Assembly: GCF_003994475.1 (NCBI RefSeq)
Contig: NZ_RZNY01000010.1
Location: 62,001 to 126,000 of the forward strand
DNA length: 64,000 nucleotides
DNA from: Paenibacillus anaericanus
GTDB lineage: Bacteria > Bacillota > Bacilli > Paenibacillales > Paenibacillaceae
Reading direction: 5' to 3'
The position numbers were made by a program, and so were the translations under genes. Of this stretch, positions 54,290-63,745 are shown piece after piece (within the stretch, counting starts at the first letter, position 1; every line of letters begins with the position of its first letter). The notes beneath the pieces were generated by a model. It saw only the letters and a list, made by a program, of their open reading frames with translations, had not been told where the DNA came from and made no database searches.

Positions 54290-54458
54290 AAATTGTGGTA
54301 TGTCTGAGTAGAAATTGCCTGAATCAGAGAAACTGGATACGATGGCATAAGTGTTGATCCTCATCTTGTACCTGAAGCGCTGTTACGCATTTTGATAAGT
54401 TGTGAACTCGTGCTTTGTATGTTGGGTAGAGATGTTTATTTAGAGAAGGAGTAGTGAC

Positions 54459-55214
54459 ATGGAACCAATCATTCGCATTAAAGATTTGAATTTGTATTAC
54501 GATCAATTTCATGCGCTAAAGGATGTATCGATGGATATTCCTGAGAAAGCGATCACCGCATTTATTGGCCCGTCTGGCTGTGGTAAGTCAACGCTGCTTC
54601 GGACCCTGAATCGGATGAATGACATGGTTGTCGGTACCCGTATAGAAGGTTCAGTACAAATAGCGGGTACAGAAATATATGGCGATGATGTGCAAGTTGA
54701 ATCACTTCGCAAACAGGTGGGAATGGTATTCCAACAACCTAACCCATTTCCTAAGTCAATTTATGATAATGTCGCTTATGGTCCTCGTTTACATGGAGTA
54801 AAGGGGAAAGCTGAACTCGATGAAATTGTTGAGCAAAGTTTGCGGCAAGCAGTCCTTTGGGACGAGGTTAAGGACTTCCTTAAGAGATCAGCACTTAGTT
54901 TGTCAGGTGGGCAACAGCAACGTTTATGTATCGCGCGTGCGATAGCTGTTAAGCCAGACATCTTACTTATGGATGAAGCTACCTCAGCTCTGGACCCTAT
55001 TTCAACATTAAAAATTGAAGAATTAGTTCAGCAGCTACAAGATAGGTATACAATTGTTATGGTTACACATAACATGCATCAAGCAGCTAGAATTTCAGGT
55101 AGGACTGTTTTCTTCCTGAATGGTGAAATTGTGGAGGTCGGTGATACTCAGAAGCTGTTTTCAACCCCGCAGGATTCACGTACTGAAGATTACATTTCCG
55201 GACGTTTCGGTTAA
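54459..55214 (+). CDS. pstB: Phosphate ABC transporter ATP-binding protein PstB
   Basis: A 251-residue ABC ATPase: Walker [10 protein letters not shown], the Q-loop in [24 protein letters not shown] (PNPFP is typical of PstB), signature [14 protein letters not shown], Walker [14 protein letters not shown] and the H-loop histidine in [13 protein letters not shown]. It powers high-affinity phosphate import. Unlike in most genomes it is not adjacent to pstS-pstC-pstA, which lie 7 kb downstream. A leader of about 170 bases follows the Pho box array. Confidence 0.95.
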   Translation: MEPIIRIKDLNLYYDQFHALKDVSMDIPEKAITAFIGPSGCGKSTLLRTLNRMNDMVVGTRIEGSVQIAGTEIYGDDVQVESLRKQVGMVFQQPNPFPKSIYDNVAYGPRLHGVKGKAELDEIVEQSLRQAVLWDEVKDFLKRSALSLSGGQQQRLCIARAIAVKPDILLMDEATSALDPISTLKIEELVQQLQDRYTIVMVTHNMHQAARISGRTVFFLNGEIVEVGDTQKLFSTPQDSRTEDYISGRFG

Positions 55215-55234
55215 GAGAAGGGAGCAGATGATCT

Positions 55235-55894
55235 ATGATTCAAAGAAGAGAATTTGATCGAAATCTAGAAGAGCTTCGCCAGTTACTGGGACAAATGGGA
55301 AAGCATGTGGAACATGCATTGCAGGAGTCTATTGTAGCGTTACAAACTTTTGAATCAAGCAAAGCTAAAGAAGTAATTGAACAGGATATTAAGCTTAATG
55401 CGATGGAAGAACAGATCATGGAGATCGGCTCACGATTAATTGTGACCCAACAACCCGTAGCTAAGGACCTTCGTCGGATTATCGTTGCATTTAAAATTTC
55501 CAGTGATTTGGAGCGGATGGGGGATTTAGCGGTTGATATCGCTAAGGTAACCTTGCGTTTGGAAGGCCAAACTTTAATCAAGCCACTGATTGACATTCCG
55601 CGGATGGTTGAATTGGTCATTCTCATGATAAGTGAATCTTTACAATCCTATTTGGATGAGAATACCGATTTGGCGTACAAGATGGCCAAGGATGATGATG
55701 AAGTAGATCATCTATACAGTCAAATGATTACTGAATTGTATTCGTTCATGATTGAGAACCCTAGCTCCTTGCAACAGGCGATGCTGTTAACTTTGGTCGG
55801 ACGTTACATAGAAAGAATTGCCGATCATGCCACAAATATAGGTGAGAGTGCCGTTTACTTGGTTACGGGACATCGCCCAGATTTGAACCAATAG
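55235..55894 (+). CDS. phoU: Phosphate signalling protein PhoU
   Basis: A 219-residue all-helical protein made of two three-helix bundles, each with a conserved metal-binding segment (LRRIIVAFKISSDLERMGDLAVDIAKV and VGRYIERIADHATNIGESAVYLVTG). PhoU links Pst transport to PhoR signalling. It follows pstB by 20 bp with GAAGGGAG before the ATG, so the two form an operon ended by a strong terminator. Confidence 0.94.
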   Translation: MIQRREFDRNLEELRQLLGQMGKHVEHALQESIVALQTFESSKAKEVIEQDIKLNAMEEQIMEIGSRLIVTQQPVAKDLRRIIVAFKISSDLERMGDLAVDIAKVTLRLEGQTLIKPLIDIPRMVELVILMISESLQSYLDENTDLAYKMAKDDDEVDHLYSQMITELYSFMIENPSSLQQAMLLTLVGRYIERIADHATNIGESAVYLVTGHRPDLNQ

Positions 55895-55911
55895 TTACTT
55901 TTTCATTAAAT

Positions 55912-55970
55912 AAGCGACCGAATTACAAAGTAGATTGATCTACTTGTAATTCGGTCGCTTTTGTTTTTTT
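55912..55970 (+). terminator. Terminator of pstB-phoU
   Basis: AAGCGACCGAATTACAA (55912-55928) pairs with TTGTAATTCGGTCGCTT (55944-55960), extended by AGTAGA/TCTACT with one bulge, then TTGTTTTTTT. Confidence 0.9.
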
Positions 55971-56029
55971 ATAAAGGCGAGGCTTGTGTTAGAATAAAGG
56001 TAGGAGATAGCTGAAGGAGTAGGTGCTAT

Positions 56030-58696
56030 ATGGAAAAGTTGATTCTGATTGATGGAAATAGTATTATTTACCGGGCATTCTTCGCTATGCCACCACTAAC
56101 TAATTCTAGAGGATTGCATACAAACGCTGTGTATGGATTCACAAATATGTTATTACGTCTGATTCAAGAAGAGAAACCAAGTCATATTCTAGTGGCATTT
56201 GATGCGGGCAAAGAAACATTCCGTCACGAAGGTTACAAAGAATATAAAGGTGGTCGTGAAAAGACACCACATGAGCTTTCGGAACAATTCCCACTGATGC
56301 GTGAATTACTAGAAAGCTTCGGAATTTCTTGGTTTGAATTGGCTGGTTATGAGGCAGATGACATTATTGGCACACTCAGTAAACAAGGGGAAGAGTCCGG
56401 CCTTCAAGTACTTGTTGTCACAGGTGACAAGGATATGCTTCAGGTCGTTTCTGAGAATGTAAAAGTAGCACTCACTCGTAAAGGTATCAGTGAGGTGGAG
56501 CCGTATGGACCGAAGGAAATTGAAGAGAAGTATGGTCTTCGTCCTGAACAGATCATTGATCTAAAAGGGTTAATGGGTGACGCTTCTGATAATATTCCAG
56601 GCGTTCCGGGTATTGGTGAGAAAACAGCATTGAAGCTATTGCATCAATATGGTTCGGTTGAGGAAGTGTTGGCTCATAGTGATGAATTGAAGGGTAAAAT
56701 GAAAGAAAACTTAGTAAATCATGCTGAGGATGCGTGCATGAGCAAGAAGTTAGCTACTATTTTCCAAGAGGTACCGATTGAACGCTCGTGGGAAGATATG
56801 GTCTTTGCTGGAATCCAGGAGGATAAGGCAGCCCCAATGTTGCGCAAACTGGAATTTAAGTCGCTAATCGAGCGCATGGCTTTTACTGCTAGTCCTGCTG
56901 GAGATGCATCAGTTTCGGGTGATTCTCGGGTTGTATCTGAAGTTGATGTGACCATTGTAAATTCGAGCACATTGCCTGAACTTACAGCACTTCTTCCACA
57001 AATTGAAGTGATGTATGTTGAATCGTATGGAGAGAACCCACATCATGCTATCGTTATGGGCATGGTATTGTCGACTCCAGAGCGGCACTTCTTCGTTCCC
57101 TTCGAATTTCTAAAGAGCAAGGAGGCAGGGGTTATTGTCTCTTGGCTTGGGGATGCATCTGTTCCAAAACGTGGATATGATCTGCACCGAGCAGATTTAG
57201 CGCTGCATTGGCAAGGCGTTTCTTTGGCTGGGGAAGAGCACGATGTCCAACTTGCTGCCTATATACTTGATCCAACGGATAACAACCAAACACCTAGCGA
57301 CTTAGCTGCTAAATACGGCTTGGCCTATTTAACTCCAGATGAAGAGGTATATGGTAAAGGTGCGAAGTTCAAAGTGCCGGATCAGGAGACACTTAGTAAG
57401 CATCTTGCTCGAAAGGCAGAAGTGCTGTTACATATCATTGCGCTTCAACGGAGTGAGCTAGAGAAGAATGAGATGAATAGGTTGTTCTATGAATTGGAAA
57501 TGCCTTTATCACGTATTCTAGCTGACATGGAGAAGCAGGGGATAGCCGTAAATCGAGCAGACTTAACCCAGCTTGGCAAAGAGTTTGAGTCGCAAATTAC
57601 GAAACTGGTTACCCGGGTATACGAAATTGCGGGTACAGAATTTAATTTGAATTCACCAAAACAATTAGGTGAGATTCTATTTGATAAATTGGGTTTACCT
57701 GTGATGAAGAAGACCAAGACTGGTTATTCAACAGATGCAGAAGTTTTGGAAAAGTTGGCCCCTTATCATGAAATTGTTCAGTACATTCTGGACTACCGTC
57801 AGTTGGCCAAACTACAATCAACCTATGTTGAAGGATTACTTAAGGAGATCTCTCCAGTAACTGGGAAGGTTCATACGTATTACCGCCAAACCATTGCAGC
57901 AACGGGTAGATTAAGTAGCCAATTCCCCAATTTACAGAACATTCCGATCCGGATGGAAGAGGGTAGAAAGATACGTAAGGTATTTGTTCCGTCGGAGGAA
58001 GGCTGGTTTATTCTCGCTGCGGATTACTCTCAGATCGAACTACGTGTATTGGCTCATATTTCGGAAGATGAAGGGTTGCAAGAAGCATTCCTACATGATC
58101 TGGACATTCATACGAAAACAGCGATGGATGTATTTGGAGTATCTGCGGAGGAAGTTGACTCAAATATGCGTCGATCAGCTAAAGCGGTCAACTTCGGAAT
58201 TGTATATGGAATTAGTGATTATGGATTATCTCAGAACCTAAATATTACGCGTAAAGAAGCTTCGCAATTTATCGAGAGATATTTCCAAGCTTTCCGTGGT
58301 GTTCGTCGGTATATGGACGATATTGTCCTTGAAGCAAAGCGCGACGGTTATGTAAAGACACTATTAGAACGTCGACGTTATTTACCGGAGATTAACGCAT
58401 CTAATTTCAATATTCGTTCCTTTGCAGAACGTACAGCTATGAATACACCGATTCAAGGAACGGCAGCAGACATCATCAAACTTGCCATGGTGTTAATGGA
58501 TGAAGCATTGAAGAATCATGGGCTAAAGAGTCGGATGTTACTTCAAGTACACGATGAATTGGTATTCGAGGTTCCACCGGATGAGATGGATATCATGAGT
58601 AAACTCGTGCCGGTGACCATGGGAAGAGCCCTTCCATTATCAGTTCCGTTGAAAGCAGAAGTTAGCAGTGGCCTAAATTGGTACGAAGCGAAGTAA
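56030..58696 (+). CDS. polA: DNA polymerase I
   Basis: An 888-residue enzyme. The N-terminal 5'-3' exonuclease (1-290) has ILIDGNSIIYRAFFA, YEADDIIGTLSK and GVPGIGEKTALKLL. The central domain (about 310-480) lacks the DxE proofreading motif, as in Bacillus enzymes. The polymerase domain (about 490-888) has motif A DYSQIELRVLAHIS (near 665), the O-helix RRSAKAVNFGIVYG, and motif C QVHDELVFE. It acts in Okazaki-fragment processing and repair. It is the first gene of a polA-mutM-coaE run. Confidence 0.96.
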   Translation: MEKLILIDGNSIIYRAFFAMPPLTNSRGLHTNAVYGFTNMLLRLIQEEKPSHILVAFDAGKETFRHEGYKEYKGGREKTPHELSEQFPLMRELLESFGISWFELAGYEADDIIGTLSKQGEESGLQVLVVTGDKDMLQVVSENVKVALTRKGISEVEPYGPKEIEEKYGLRPEQIIDLKGLMGDASDNIPGVPGIGEKTALKLLHQYGSVEEVLAHSDELKGKMKENLVNHAEDACMSKKLATIFQEVPIERSWEDMVFAGIQEDKAAPMLRKLEFKSLIERMAFTASPAGDASVSGDSRVVSEVDVTIVNSSTLPELTALLPQIEVMYVESYGENPHHAIVMGMVLSTPERHFFVPFEFLKSKEAGVIVSWLGDASVPKRGYDLHRADLALHWQGVSLAGEEHDVQLAAYILDPTDNNQTPSDLAAKYGLAYLTPDEEVYGKGAKFKVPDQETLSKHLARKAEVLLHIIALQRSELEKNEMNRLFYELEMPLSRILADMEKQGIAVNRADLTQLGKEFESQITKLVTRVYEIAGTEFNLNSPKQLGEILFDKLGLPVMKKTKTGYSTDAEVLEKLAPYHEIVQYILDYRQLAKLQSTYVEGLLKEISPVTGKVHTYYRQTIAATGRLSSQFPNLQNIPIRMEEGRKIRKVFVPSEEGWFILAADYSQIELRVLAHISEDEGLQEAFLHDLDIHTKTAMDVFGVSAEEVDSNMRRSAKAVNFGIVYGISDYGLSQNLNITRKEASQFIERYFQAFRGVRRYMDDIVLEAKRDGYVKTLLERRRYLPEINASNFNIRSFAERTAMNTPIQGTAADIIKLAMVLMDEALKNHGLKSRMLLQVHDELVFEVPPDEMDIMSKLVPVTMGRALPLSVPLKAEVSSGLNWYEAK

Positions 58697-58729
58697 ATCC
58701 TATAATAACTGGATGAGGTGAGGGACAAA

Positions 58730-59632
58730 ATGCCGGAATTGCCGGAAGTAGAGACGGTCAGAAGAACATTGACCGAATTAATCGTCGGGAAGACAATCGA
58801 ATCCGCGACCGTGTCACTCCCCAGAATAATTCAGCGACCGGATGACATCAAACGATTCGAAATGGAATTGATTGGTCACCGTATTTTAGAGATCGGACGC
58901 CGGGGGAAATTTCTACGGATTGTTATGGATGGTCTCGTGTTGGTATCCCATTTACGTATGGAAGGCAGATATGGACTGTATGACAAAAGCGATCCTGTTG
59001 AGAAGCATACGCATGTCATCTTCCATTTCAGCGATGGTACCGAATTAAGATATAAAGATGTTCGCCAATTTGGAACTATGCATTTGTTCCCAGCAGGTGA
59101 AGAATTTAAGAGTAATCCATTGGCTAAACTGGGATTGGAACCACTAGATAGCTCTTTTACTGCCGACGCTTTTCGTGAAGCGATCTCTAAGCGATCGACG
59201 AAGATCAAACCTGCTTTGCTCAATCAGGAATATGTAGTCGGACTCGGGAATATTTATGTGGATGAAGCGTTATTTAGAGCAGGAATCCACCCGGAAGTTC
59301 CGGCAAATGAGCTGAGTACGGATCAGCTTGACTTACTGTATGCTGCAATTCTTACGACACTAAGAGAAGCTGTAGAGGCAGGAGGGTCTTCCATTAAATC
59401 CTTTGTGAACGGTCAAGGGGAGATGGGGATGTTCCAACACTCATTTCAAATTTACGGTCGGAAGGACGAGCCTTGCGTTAAATGCGGACATGCTGTGGAG
59501 AAAACAGTCGTAGGAGGACGTGGCACTCACTTCTGCCCGAACTGTCAAAGACCGAAAGAGCTGATTAACAAAGCACCAATAAAGAGAACCCTCTCGAATC
59601 GATCCAACAAGAGTAAAGAGGTGAGGGAATGA
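58730..59632 (+). CDS. mutM: Formamidopyrimidine-DNA glycosylase
   Basis: Removes oxidised purines such as 8-oxoguanine. The ATG at 58730 gives MPELPEVETVRR, exposing the catalytic Pro2 and Glu3 after Met removal; an in-frame earlier start at 58718 would block this. K57-type region LRMEGRYGLY is present, and the C-terminal zinc finger reads CVKCGHAVEKTVVGGRGTHFCPNCQ. The finger is followed by a basic tail of about 25 residues not found in most orthologues. It overlaps coaE as ATGA. Confidence 0.96.
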   Translation: MPELPEVETVRRTLTELIVGKTIESATVSLPRIIQRPDDIKRFEMELIGHRILEIGRRGKFLRIVMDGLVLVSHLRMEGRYGLYDKSDPVEKHTHVIFHFSDGTELRYKDVRQFGTMHLFPAGEEFKSNPLAKLGLEPLDSSFTADAFREAISKRSTKIKPALLNQEYVVGLGNIYVDEALFRAGIHPEVPANELSTDQLDLLYAAILTTLREAVEAGGSSIKSFVNGQGEMGMFQHSFQIYGRKDEPCVKCGHAVEKTVVGGRGTHFCPNCQRPKELINKAPIKRTLSNRSNKSKEVRE

Positions 59633-60225
59633 ATATTGGTTTGACCGGTGGAATCGCCTCGGGAAAAAGTACGGTTTCTCAATATTTAGTTAAACGTGGT
59701 GCAGTATTAATCGATGCAGATGTCATTTCGAGAGAAATGATGATGCCTGGTCATCCGGTGCTCGCCGCCGTTGTGCATACTTATGGTCCCTCTATTCTGA
59801 ACCCAGATGGCACACTAAATCGCAAGAAATTGGGGGGCATTATATTCTCTAATCCGCAGGAGCGTAAAGTCTTGGAGGCTATTACGCACCCTGCGATTCG
59901 AGAAGAGATGCAGCGGCGTATGGCTAAGTTCGAAGCGGATGATCCACAACGTTTGGTCGTCGCCGATATTCCCTTGTTATATGAATCCAAGCTTGAGGAT
60001 TTATACGATGAAATTATGGTCGTATATGTACCTAGGCAAATTCAACTGAATCGACTCATGTTAAGAGACAATCTTAACCAGCAAGAGGCAGAGGATAGAT
60101 TGAATGCACAAATGGATATTGAAGTGAAGAGGGAGATGGCGGATATACTGATTGACAACAGCCTCGGAATCGACGAAACGGAACGCCAGATCGACATTTT
60201 TTGGCGGGACAAGGGATTGTTATGA
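59629..60225 (+). CDS. coaE: Dephospho-CoA kinase
   Basis: A 198-residue P-loop kinase that phosphorylates dephospho-CoA, the last step of coenzyme A synthesis. Seen: NIGLTGGIASGKSTV (P-loop), DADVISREMM, the LEAITHPAIREEM helix, and DIPLLYESKLEDLYDEIMVVYVP. It overlaps both neighbours by ATGA junctions, so mutM, coaE and the lytic transglycosylase gene are coupled. Confidence 0.95.
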   Translation: MNIGLTGGIASGKSTVSQYLVKRGAVLIDADVISREMMMPGHPVLAAVVHTYGPSILNPDGTLNRKKLGGIIFSNPQERKVLEAITHPAIREEMQRRMAKFEADDPQRLVVADIPLLYESKLEDLYDEIMVVYVPRQIQLNRLMLRDNLNQQEAEDRLNAQMDIEVKREMADILIDNSLGIDETERQIDIFWRDKGLL

Positions 60226-60785
60226 GGTGGCTTCGAAAAAAAAGGGTATTGTTACTGTTATTTATCAGTTTTACGGTTATTGTTTTTTTTAATTCCAGTT
60301 GGATTTCGTTATTTTACCCGATTCAATATAAGGATGAAATTCGTCATCATGCGGAGAAAAATGGGTTAAATCCCTTGATGGTGGCTGCAATTATTCGGGT
60401 TGAAACCAATTATAAGACCGGAGCCGTATCTAAGAAGGGTGCCTTGGGTGTCATGCAAATCATGCCAGATACCGCCGAGTGGGTCATAACCAAAGCGAAG
60501 TTTAAGAATGTATCGTTAGATAGGGTCAAAGAGGAACCGGAAACGAATATCGAAATTGGAACATGGTATTTGAAGTATTTGTTCGATCAATTTGAGGGGA
60601 ACGAAACTGCGATGATTGCTGCATATAACGCGGGTCCAACGAATGTGAAGAACTGGATCAAAAGCGGGAGATGGGATGGTCAGCTAAAATCGTCAAAGGA
60701 CATTCCTTTTGGTGAGACAAGACATTATGTACAACGGGTATCTCACTATTACAAGCAGTACTCCGATATTTACGATGAATTTTAA
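60222..60785 (+). CDS. Membrane-anchored lytic transglycosylase
   Basis: A 187-residue protein with a basic N-terminus, one hydrophobic anchor or signal segment (about 8-25), and an SLT domain (about 45-180): catalytic glutamate in AAIIRVETNYKTGAVSKKGALGVMQIMPDTA, then AMIAAYNAGPTNVKNWI and ETRHYVQRVSHYYKQY. It cleaves peptidoglycan glycan strands, outside the membrane. ATG 60222 overlaps the coaE stop; an earlier in-frame TTG at 60201 is unlikely. Confidence 0.9.
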   Translation: MRWLRKKRVLLLLFISFTVIVFFNSSWISLFYPIQYKDEIRHHAEKNGLNPLMVAAIIRVETNYKTGAVSKKGALGVMQIMPDTAEWVITKAKFKNVSLDRVKEEPETNIEIGTWYLKYLFDQFEGNETAMIAAYNAGPTNVKNWIKSGRWDGQLKSSKDIPFGETRHYVQRVSHYYKQYSDIYDEF

Positions 60786-60839
60786 TTTACGAAAAAACTT
60801 CCCCTAAAGGGCAGGTTAGGGTATATATAATAAGGAAAG

Positions 60840-60872
60840 AAAGCACTGGAAGCGTTTAGCTTCCAATGCTTT
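60840..60872. terminator. Bidirectional terminator, lytic transglycosylase and SASP genes
   Basis: AAAGCACTGGAAGC (60840-60853) pairs with GCTTCCAATGCTTT (60859-60872) with one mismatch, between convergent genes. Confidence 0.75.
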
Positions 60873-60881
60873 CTAGATCGG

Positions 60882-61100
60882 TTATTTGAATTGGCCTGCA
60901 AGGTGTTGTTCTGCTAAGGTCACTAATCGTTTTGTGATGTAACCACCGATCGAACCGTTTTCGTAAGAAGTCAGGTTACCTGCGTATCCATCTTTCGGGA
61001 AAGAAATGCCAAGTTCTTGAGCAACTTCGTATTTCATTTGTTCTAAAGCCCCGGAAGATTGTTTTACAACTAGGTTATTCGAAGAGTTGTTTTGGCTCAT
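60882..61100 (-). CDS. Small acid-soluble spore protein, alpha/beta type
   Basis: A 72-residue DNA-binding spore protein. [16 protein letters not shown] (with the GPR protease site region) and [19 protein letters not shown] match the two conserved SASP helices. These proteins coat spore DNA and protect it from UV and heat. ATG 61100 follows a consensus AAGGAGGTGA site by 8 bases. A CATAATA (61135-61129, minus strand) fits a sigma-G -10 element, though no clear -35 is seen. Confidence 0.93.
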   Translation of the reverse strand: MSQNNSSNNLVVKQSSGALEQMKYEVAQELGISFPKDGYAGNLTSYENGSIGGYITKRLVTLAEQHLAGQFK

Positions 61101-61229
61101 GCTGTTCACCTCCTTGGGTTGGTAAGAGTATTATGTACAGGGATCGCGATCTTCATTACGTATTTAATAAGTTATTTTTTGGTATTATTGCAAATCAATA
61201 AGATATTTATAGAAGGGAGGTCCAAAGAC

Positions 61230-61700
61230 TTGAAATGCCCCTATTGCGATTATTTAGGTACTAAAGTGCTGGACTCTAGGCCGGCGAATGAGAATCGGTC
61301 CATAAGGCGCAGACGCGAGTGTGAGAAATGTAGTCGTAGGTTTACTACTTTCGAAATGGTTGAAGAAATGCCACTCATCGTCATTAAGAAGGATGGAAGC
61401 CGTGAGGAATTCAGCAGGGAAAAGATGTTACGAGGATTGATTCGCGCCTGTGAGAAACGTCCCGTTTCTGTCGAACAACTTGAATCTATTGTCTCTGAAG
61501 CAGAACGTTCACTACGGCATTCAGCTAATACAGAGGTTGAGAGCAGAGAAATCGGTGAATTAGTTATGGAGCAATTATATCCGGTCGATGAAGTTGCCTT
61601 TGTCCGGTTTGCATCTGTATATCGCCGTTTCAAAGACATTAATATGTTTATGAAGGAACTCAAGATTCTTTTGTCAAAGAATACGGGAGTCGATAAATAA
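61230..61700 (+). CDS. nrdR: Transcriptional repressor NrdR
   Basis: A 156-residue regulator of ribonucleotide reductase genes. The N-terminal zinc ribbon is [16 protein letters not shown]...[16 protein letters not shown], followed by the ATP-cone domain ([29 protein letters not shown]), which senses ATP or dATP. The start is TTG at 61230, 9 bases after GGGAGG, which puts the first zinc cysteine at residue 3 as usual; a long upstream in-frame extension is not conserved. Confidence 0.95.
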   Translation: MKCPYCDYLGTKVLDSRPANENRSIRRRRECEKCSRRFTTFEMVEEMPLIVIKKDGSREEFSREKMLRGLIRACEKRPVSVEQLESIVSEAERSLRHSANTEVESREIGELVMEQLYPVDEVAFVRFASVYRRFKDINMFMKELKILLSKNTGVDK

Positions 61701-61748
61701 AATAGGACAAGCCTTTTACATCTGCGATTAATTTCGCGGGTGTATTTT

Positions 61749-61802
61749 TTTACACAGAGTTTACAAAACTAATACAGAGAATTGATACTCGGTTTATATA
61801 AT
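61749..61802 (+). promoter_or_regulatory. Pho box array and promoter of pstS
   Basis: Four units in an 11-bp register: TTTACA (61749), TTTACA (61760), AATACA (61771) and TTGATA (61782). TATAAT at 61797-61802 follows 10 bp later. This is the clearest PhoP-dependent promoter in the window. Confidence 0.82.
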
Positions 61803-61839
61803 TGGTATTGTACAAACAAACAAGGGGGATACCTAAGAG

Positions 61840-62763
61840 ATGAAAAAGAGTTTGATGTTGGTTTTGACACTAATCCTTACTTTCACATTGGCCGCGTGCG
61901 GTCAAAACAACGATGCAAAGAACACTACAGAATCAAATGGTGGAACGGCCTCTGGGAATACAAATGGAGGAGAACTTTCCGGATCGATTCTAGCTGTTGG
62001 ATCTTCTGCACTTCAGCCTTTGGTTGATCAAGCTTCTCAAAAATTCATGGATTTAAACCCGAAGGTGTCTATCCAAGTACAAGGCGGAGGCAGTGGAACT
62101 GGCTTGACTCAAGTCTCTGGAGGACAAGCGGACATTGGTAACTCTGATGTGTTCGCTGAAGAGAAGTTAGAGGCAACTCCAGCTGCAGAATTGGTTGACC
62201 ATCAAGTTGCTGTTGTAGCTATGGCGGCTGTTGTAAACCCAGACCTGAATATCGATAATCTAACTAAAGATCAACTGGTCCAAATTTTCACTGGTGCAGT
62301 GACTAACTGGAATGAAGTTGGGGGTCCTGATCAAGCGATTCAAATCATTAATAGACCATCCAGTTCCGGTACGCGGGCTACGTTTGAGAAATATGCTCTT
62401 GGAACAAAAACAGCAGACCTTAAAGGAGCGATTCAAGAAGACTCCTCCGGTACAGTAAAGAAACTTGTTAAAGAAACACCTGGAGCTATTGGTTATCTTG
62501 CTCTTTCATACCTTGATGATTCCATAAAAACAGTGAAATACGATGGTGTGGAAGCGAATGTAGACAATGTAGCGAATGGTTCTTATCCTGTATGGGCATA
62601 TGAACATATGTACACTAAAGGTGAGGCTAATGAAGTTGTAACAGCATTCCTAGATTTCATCAAATCTGATGAAGTACAAAATGCGGATGTAGTTGAACTG
62701 GGTTACATTCCAGTTAGCAAAATGCAAGTTACACGCGATGTAGAAGGAAATATCACGAAATAA
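61840..62763 (+). CDS. pstS: Phosphate-binding lipoprotein PstS
   Basis: A 307-residue solute-binding protein. The signal peptide ends in the lipobox LAAC (cysteine at about 20). A polar Ser/Thr/Asn/Gly linker follows, then the phosphate-binding domain with ILAVGSSALQPLVDQ, GGGSGTGLTQVSGGQADIGNSD and NRPSSSGTRATFEKY, which supply the serines, aspartate and arginine that hold phosphate. It delivers phosphate to PstC and PstA at the outer membrane face of the cell membrane. Confidence 0.95.
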   Translation: MKKSLMLVLTLILTFTLAACGQNNDAKNTTESNGGTASGNTNGGELSGSILAVGSSALQPLVDQASQKFMDLNPKVSIQVQGGGSGTGLTQVSGGQADIGNSDVFAEEKLEATPAAELVDHQVAVVAMAAVVNPDLNIDNLTKDQLVQIFTGAVTNWNEVGGPDQAIQIINRPSSSGTRATFEKYALGTKTADLKGAIQEDSSGTVKKLVKETPGAIGYLALSYLDDSIKTVKYDGVEANVDNVANGSYPVWAYEHMYTKGEANEVVTAFLDFIKSDEVQNADVVELGYIPVSKMQVTRDVEGNITK

Positions 62764-62790
62764 ACATATCACAACATCATATCAGCAAGA

Positions 62791-62818
62791 AAAGAGGCGG
62801 AACTATCTGCCTCTTTCT
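62791..62818 (+). terminator. Attenuating hairpin between pstS and pstC
   Basis: AAAGAGGC (62791-62798) pairs with GCCTCTTT (62809-62816) without a long T run. It would allow more pstS than pstCA message. Confidence 0.6.
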
Positions 62819-62842
62819 GTGCTGTGTAAAGGGAGAGGTTTC

Positions 62843-63745
62843 ATGGCTCAGTCCGGCGGGAAAAAAAGGGTACAACCGCATATCATAGAGGAATGGACCG
62901 GTAAGATATACACTTCATTATGTATTACTTTTTTGATTGTAACTATATTTTCAATGGTTTACTTTGTTGCAGCTAAAGGATTAAGTTCGTTTTTTGTAAA
63001 CGGGGTTAGTTTTAAAGAGATTTTTGGTAGTACAGTCTGGAAACCTGACGGAGAACCGCCATTGTTCGGAGCGTTACCATTTATTATAGGTTCCTTTAGT
63101 ACTTCGATATTAGCCGCACTCATTGCAGCTCCTCTTGGTATTTGTGCAGCATTGTTTATGGTTGAGATTATGCCAAAGTACGGAAAAAAGTATTTGCAGC
63201 CTGTAATTGAACTCTTGGCTGGTATTCCTTCCGTAGTCTACGGTTTTGTGGGTTTGAGTGTTGTTGTACCATTTTATAGAGATCTGTTTCCAGGGCAAGG
63301 ACTAGGGATAGTGGCAGGAGCTACGGTTCTATCTATCATGATCTTGCCAACGATTACTTCAATTGCTACAGATGCGCTTTCTGCTCTTCCTTCCGGACTT
63401 AAGGAAGGTTCTTACGCATTGGGTGCAACAAGATGGCAGACGTTGTATCGGACAGTTATTCCTACAACGATGCCTGCATTAATGACGGGGGTTGTACTCG
63501 GTATGGCCCGTGCTTTCGGTGAAGCTCTTGCAGTTCAAATGGTTATTGGTAATGCACCGCATATTCCGACTTCCCTCTTTGAATCAACATCGACATTAAC
63601 AAGTGTCATTACATTAAGTATGGGGAATACGGTCATGGGTTCAGTTCAGAACAATGTACTGTGGACTTTAGCATTTATTCTTATGGCGATGACGTTCATC
63701 TTCGTATTTACAGTTCGATGGCTTGAGAGGAGAGCGAAACGATGA
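62843..63745 (+). CDS. pstC: Phosphate ABC transporter permease PstC
   Basis: A 300-residue membrane protein with about six hydrophobic segments. The permease loop reads SALPSGLKEGSYALGATRWQTLYRTVIPTTMPALMTGVVLGMARAFGEALAVQMVIGN, containing the EAA coupling motif that contacts PstB. LLAGIPSVVYGFVGL is also typical of PstC. ATG 62843 follows GGGAGAGG; the frame's earlier TTG at 62819 is less likely. It overlaps pstA by ATGA. Confidence 0.95.
   Translation: MAQSGGKKRVQPHIIEEWTGKIYTSLCITFLIVTIFSMVYFVAAKGLSSFFVNGVSFKEIFGSTVWKPDGEPPLFGALPFIIGSFSTSILAALIAAPLGICAALFMVEIMPKYGKKYLQPVIELLAGIPSVVYGFVGLSVVVPFYRDLFPGQGLGIVAGATVLSIMILPTITSIATDALSALPSGLKEGSYALGATRWQTLYRTVIPTTMPALMTGVVLGMARAFGEALAVQMVIGNAPHIPTSLFESTSTLTSVITLSMGNTVMGSVQNNVLWTLAFILMAMTFIFVFTVRWLERRAKR

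Noticed and set aside
61092-61229. Upstream in-frame extension of nrdR
   Set aside because: It would put about 46 residues before the zinc ribbon, overlap the SASP start region and ignore the GGGAGG site serving TTG 61230.
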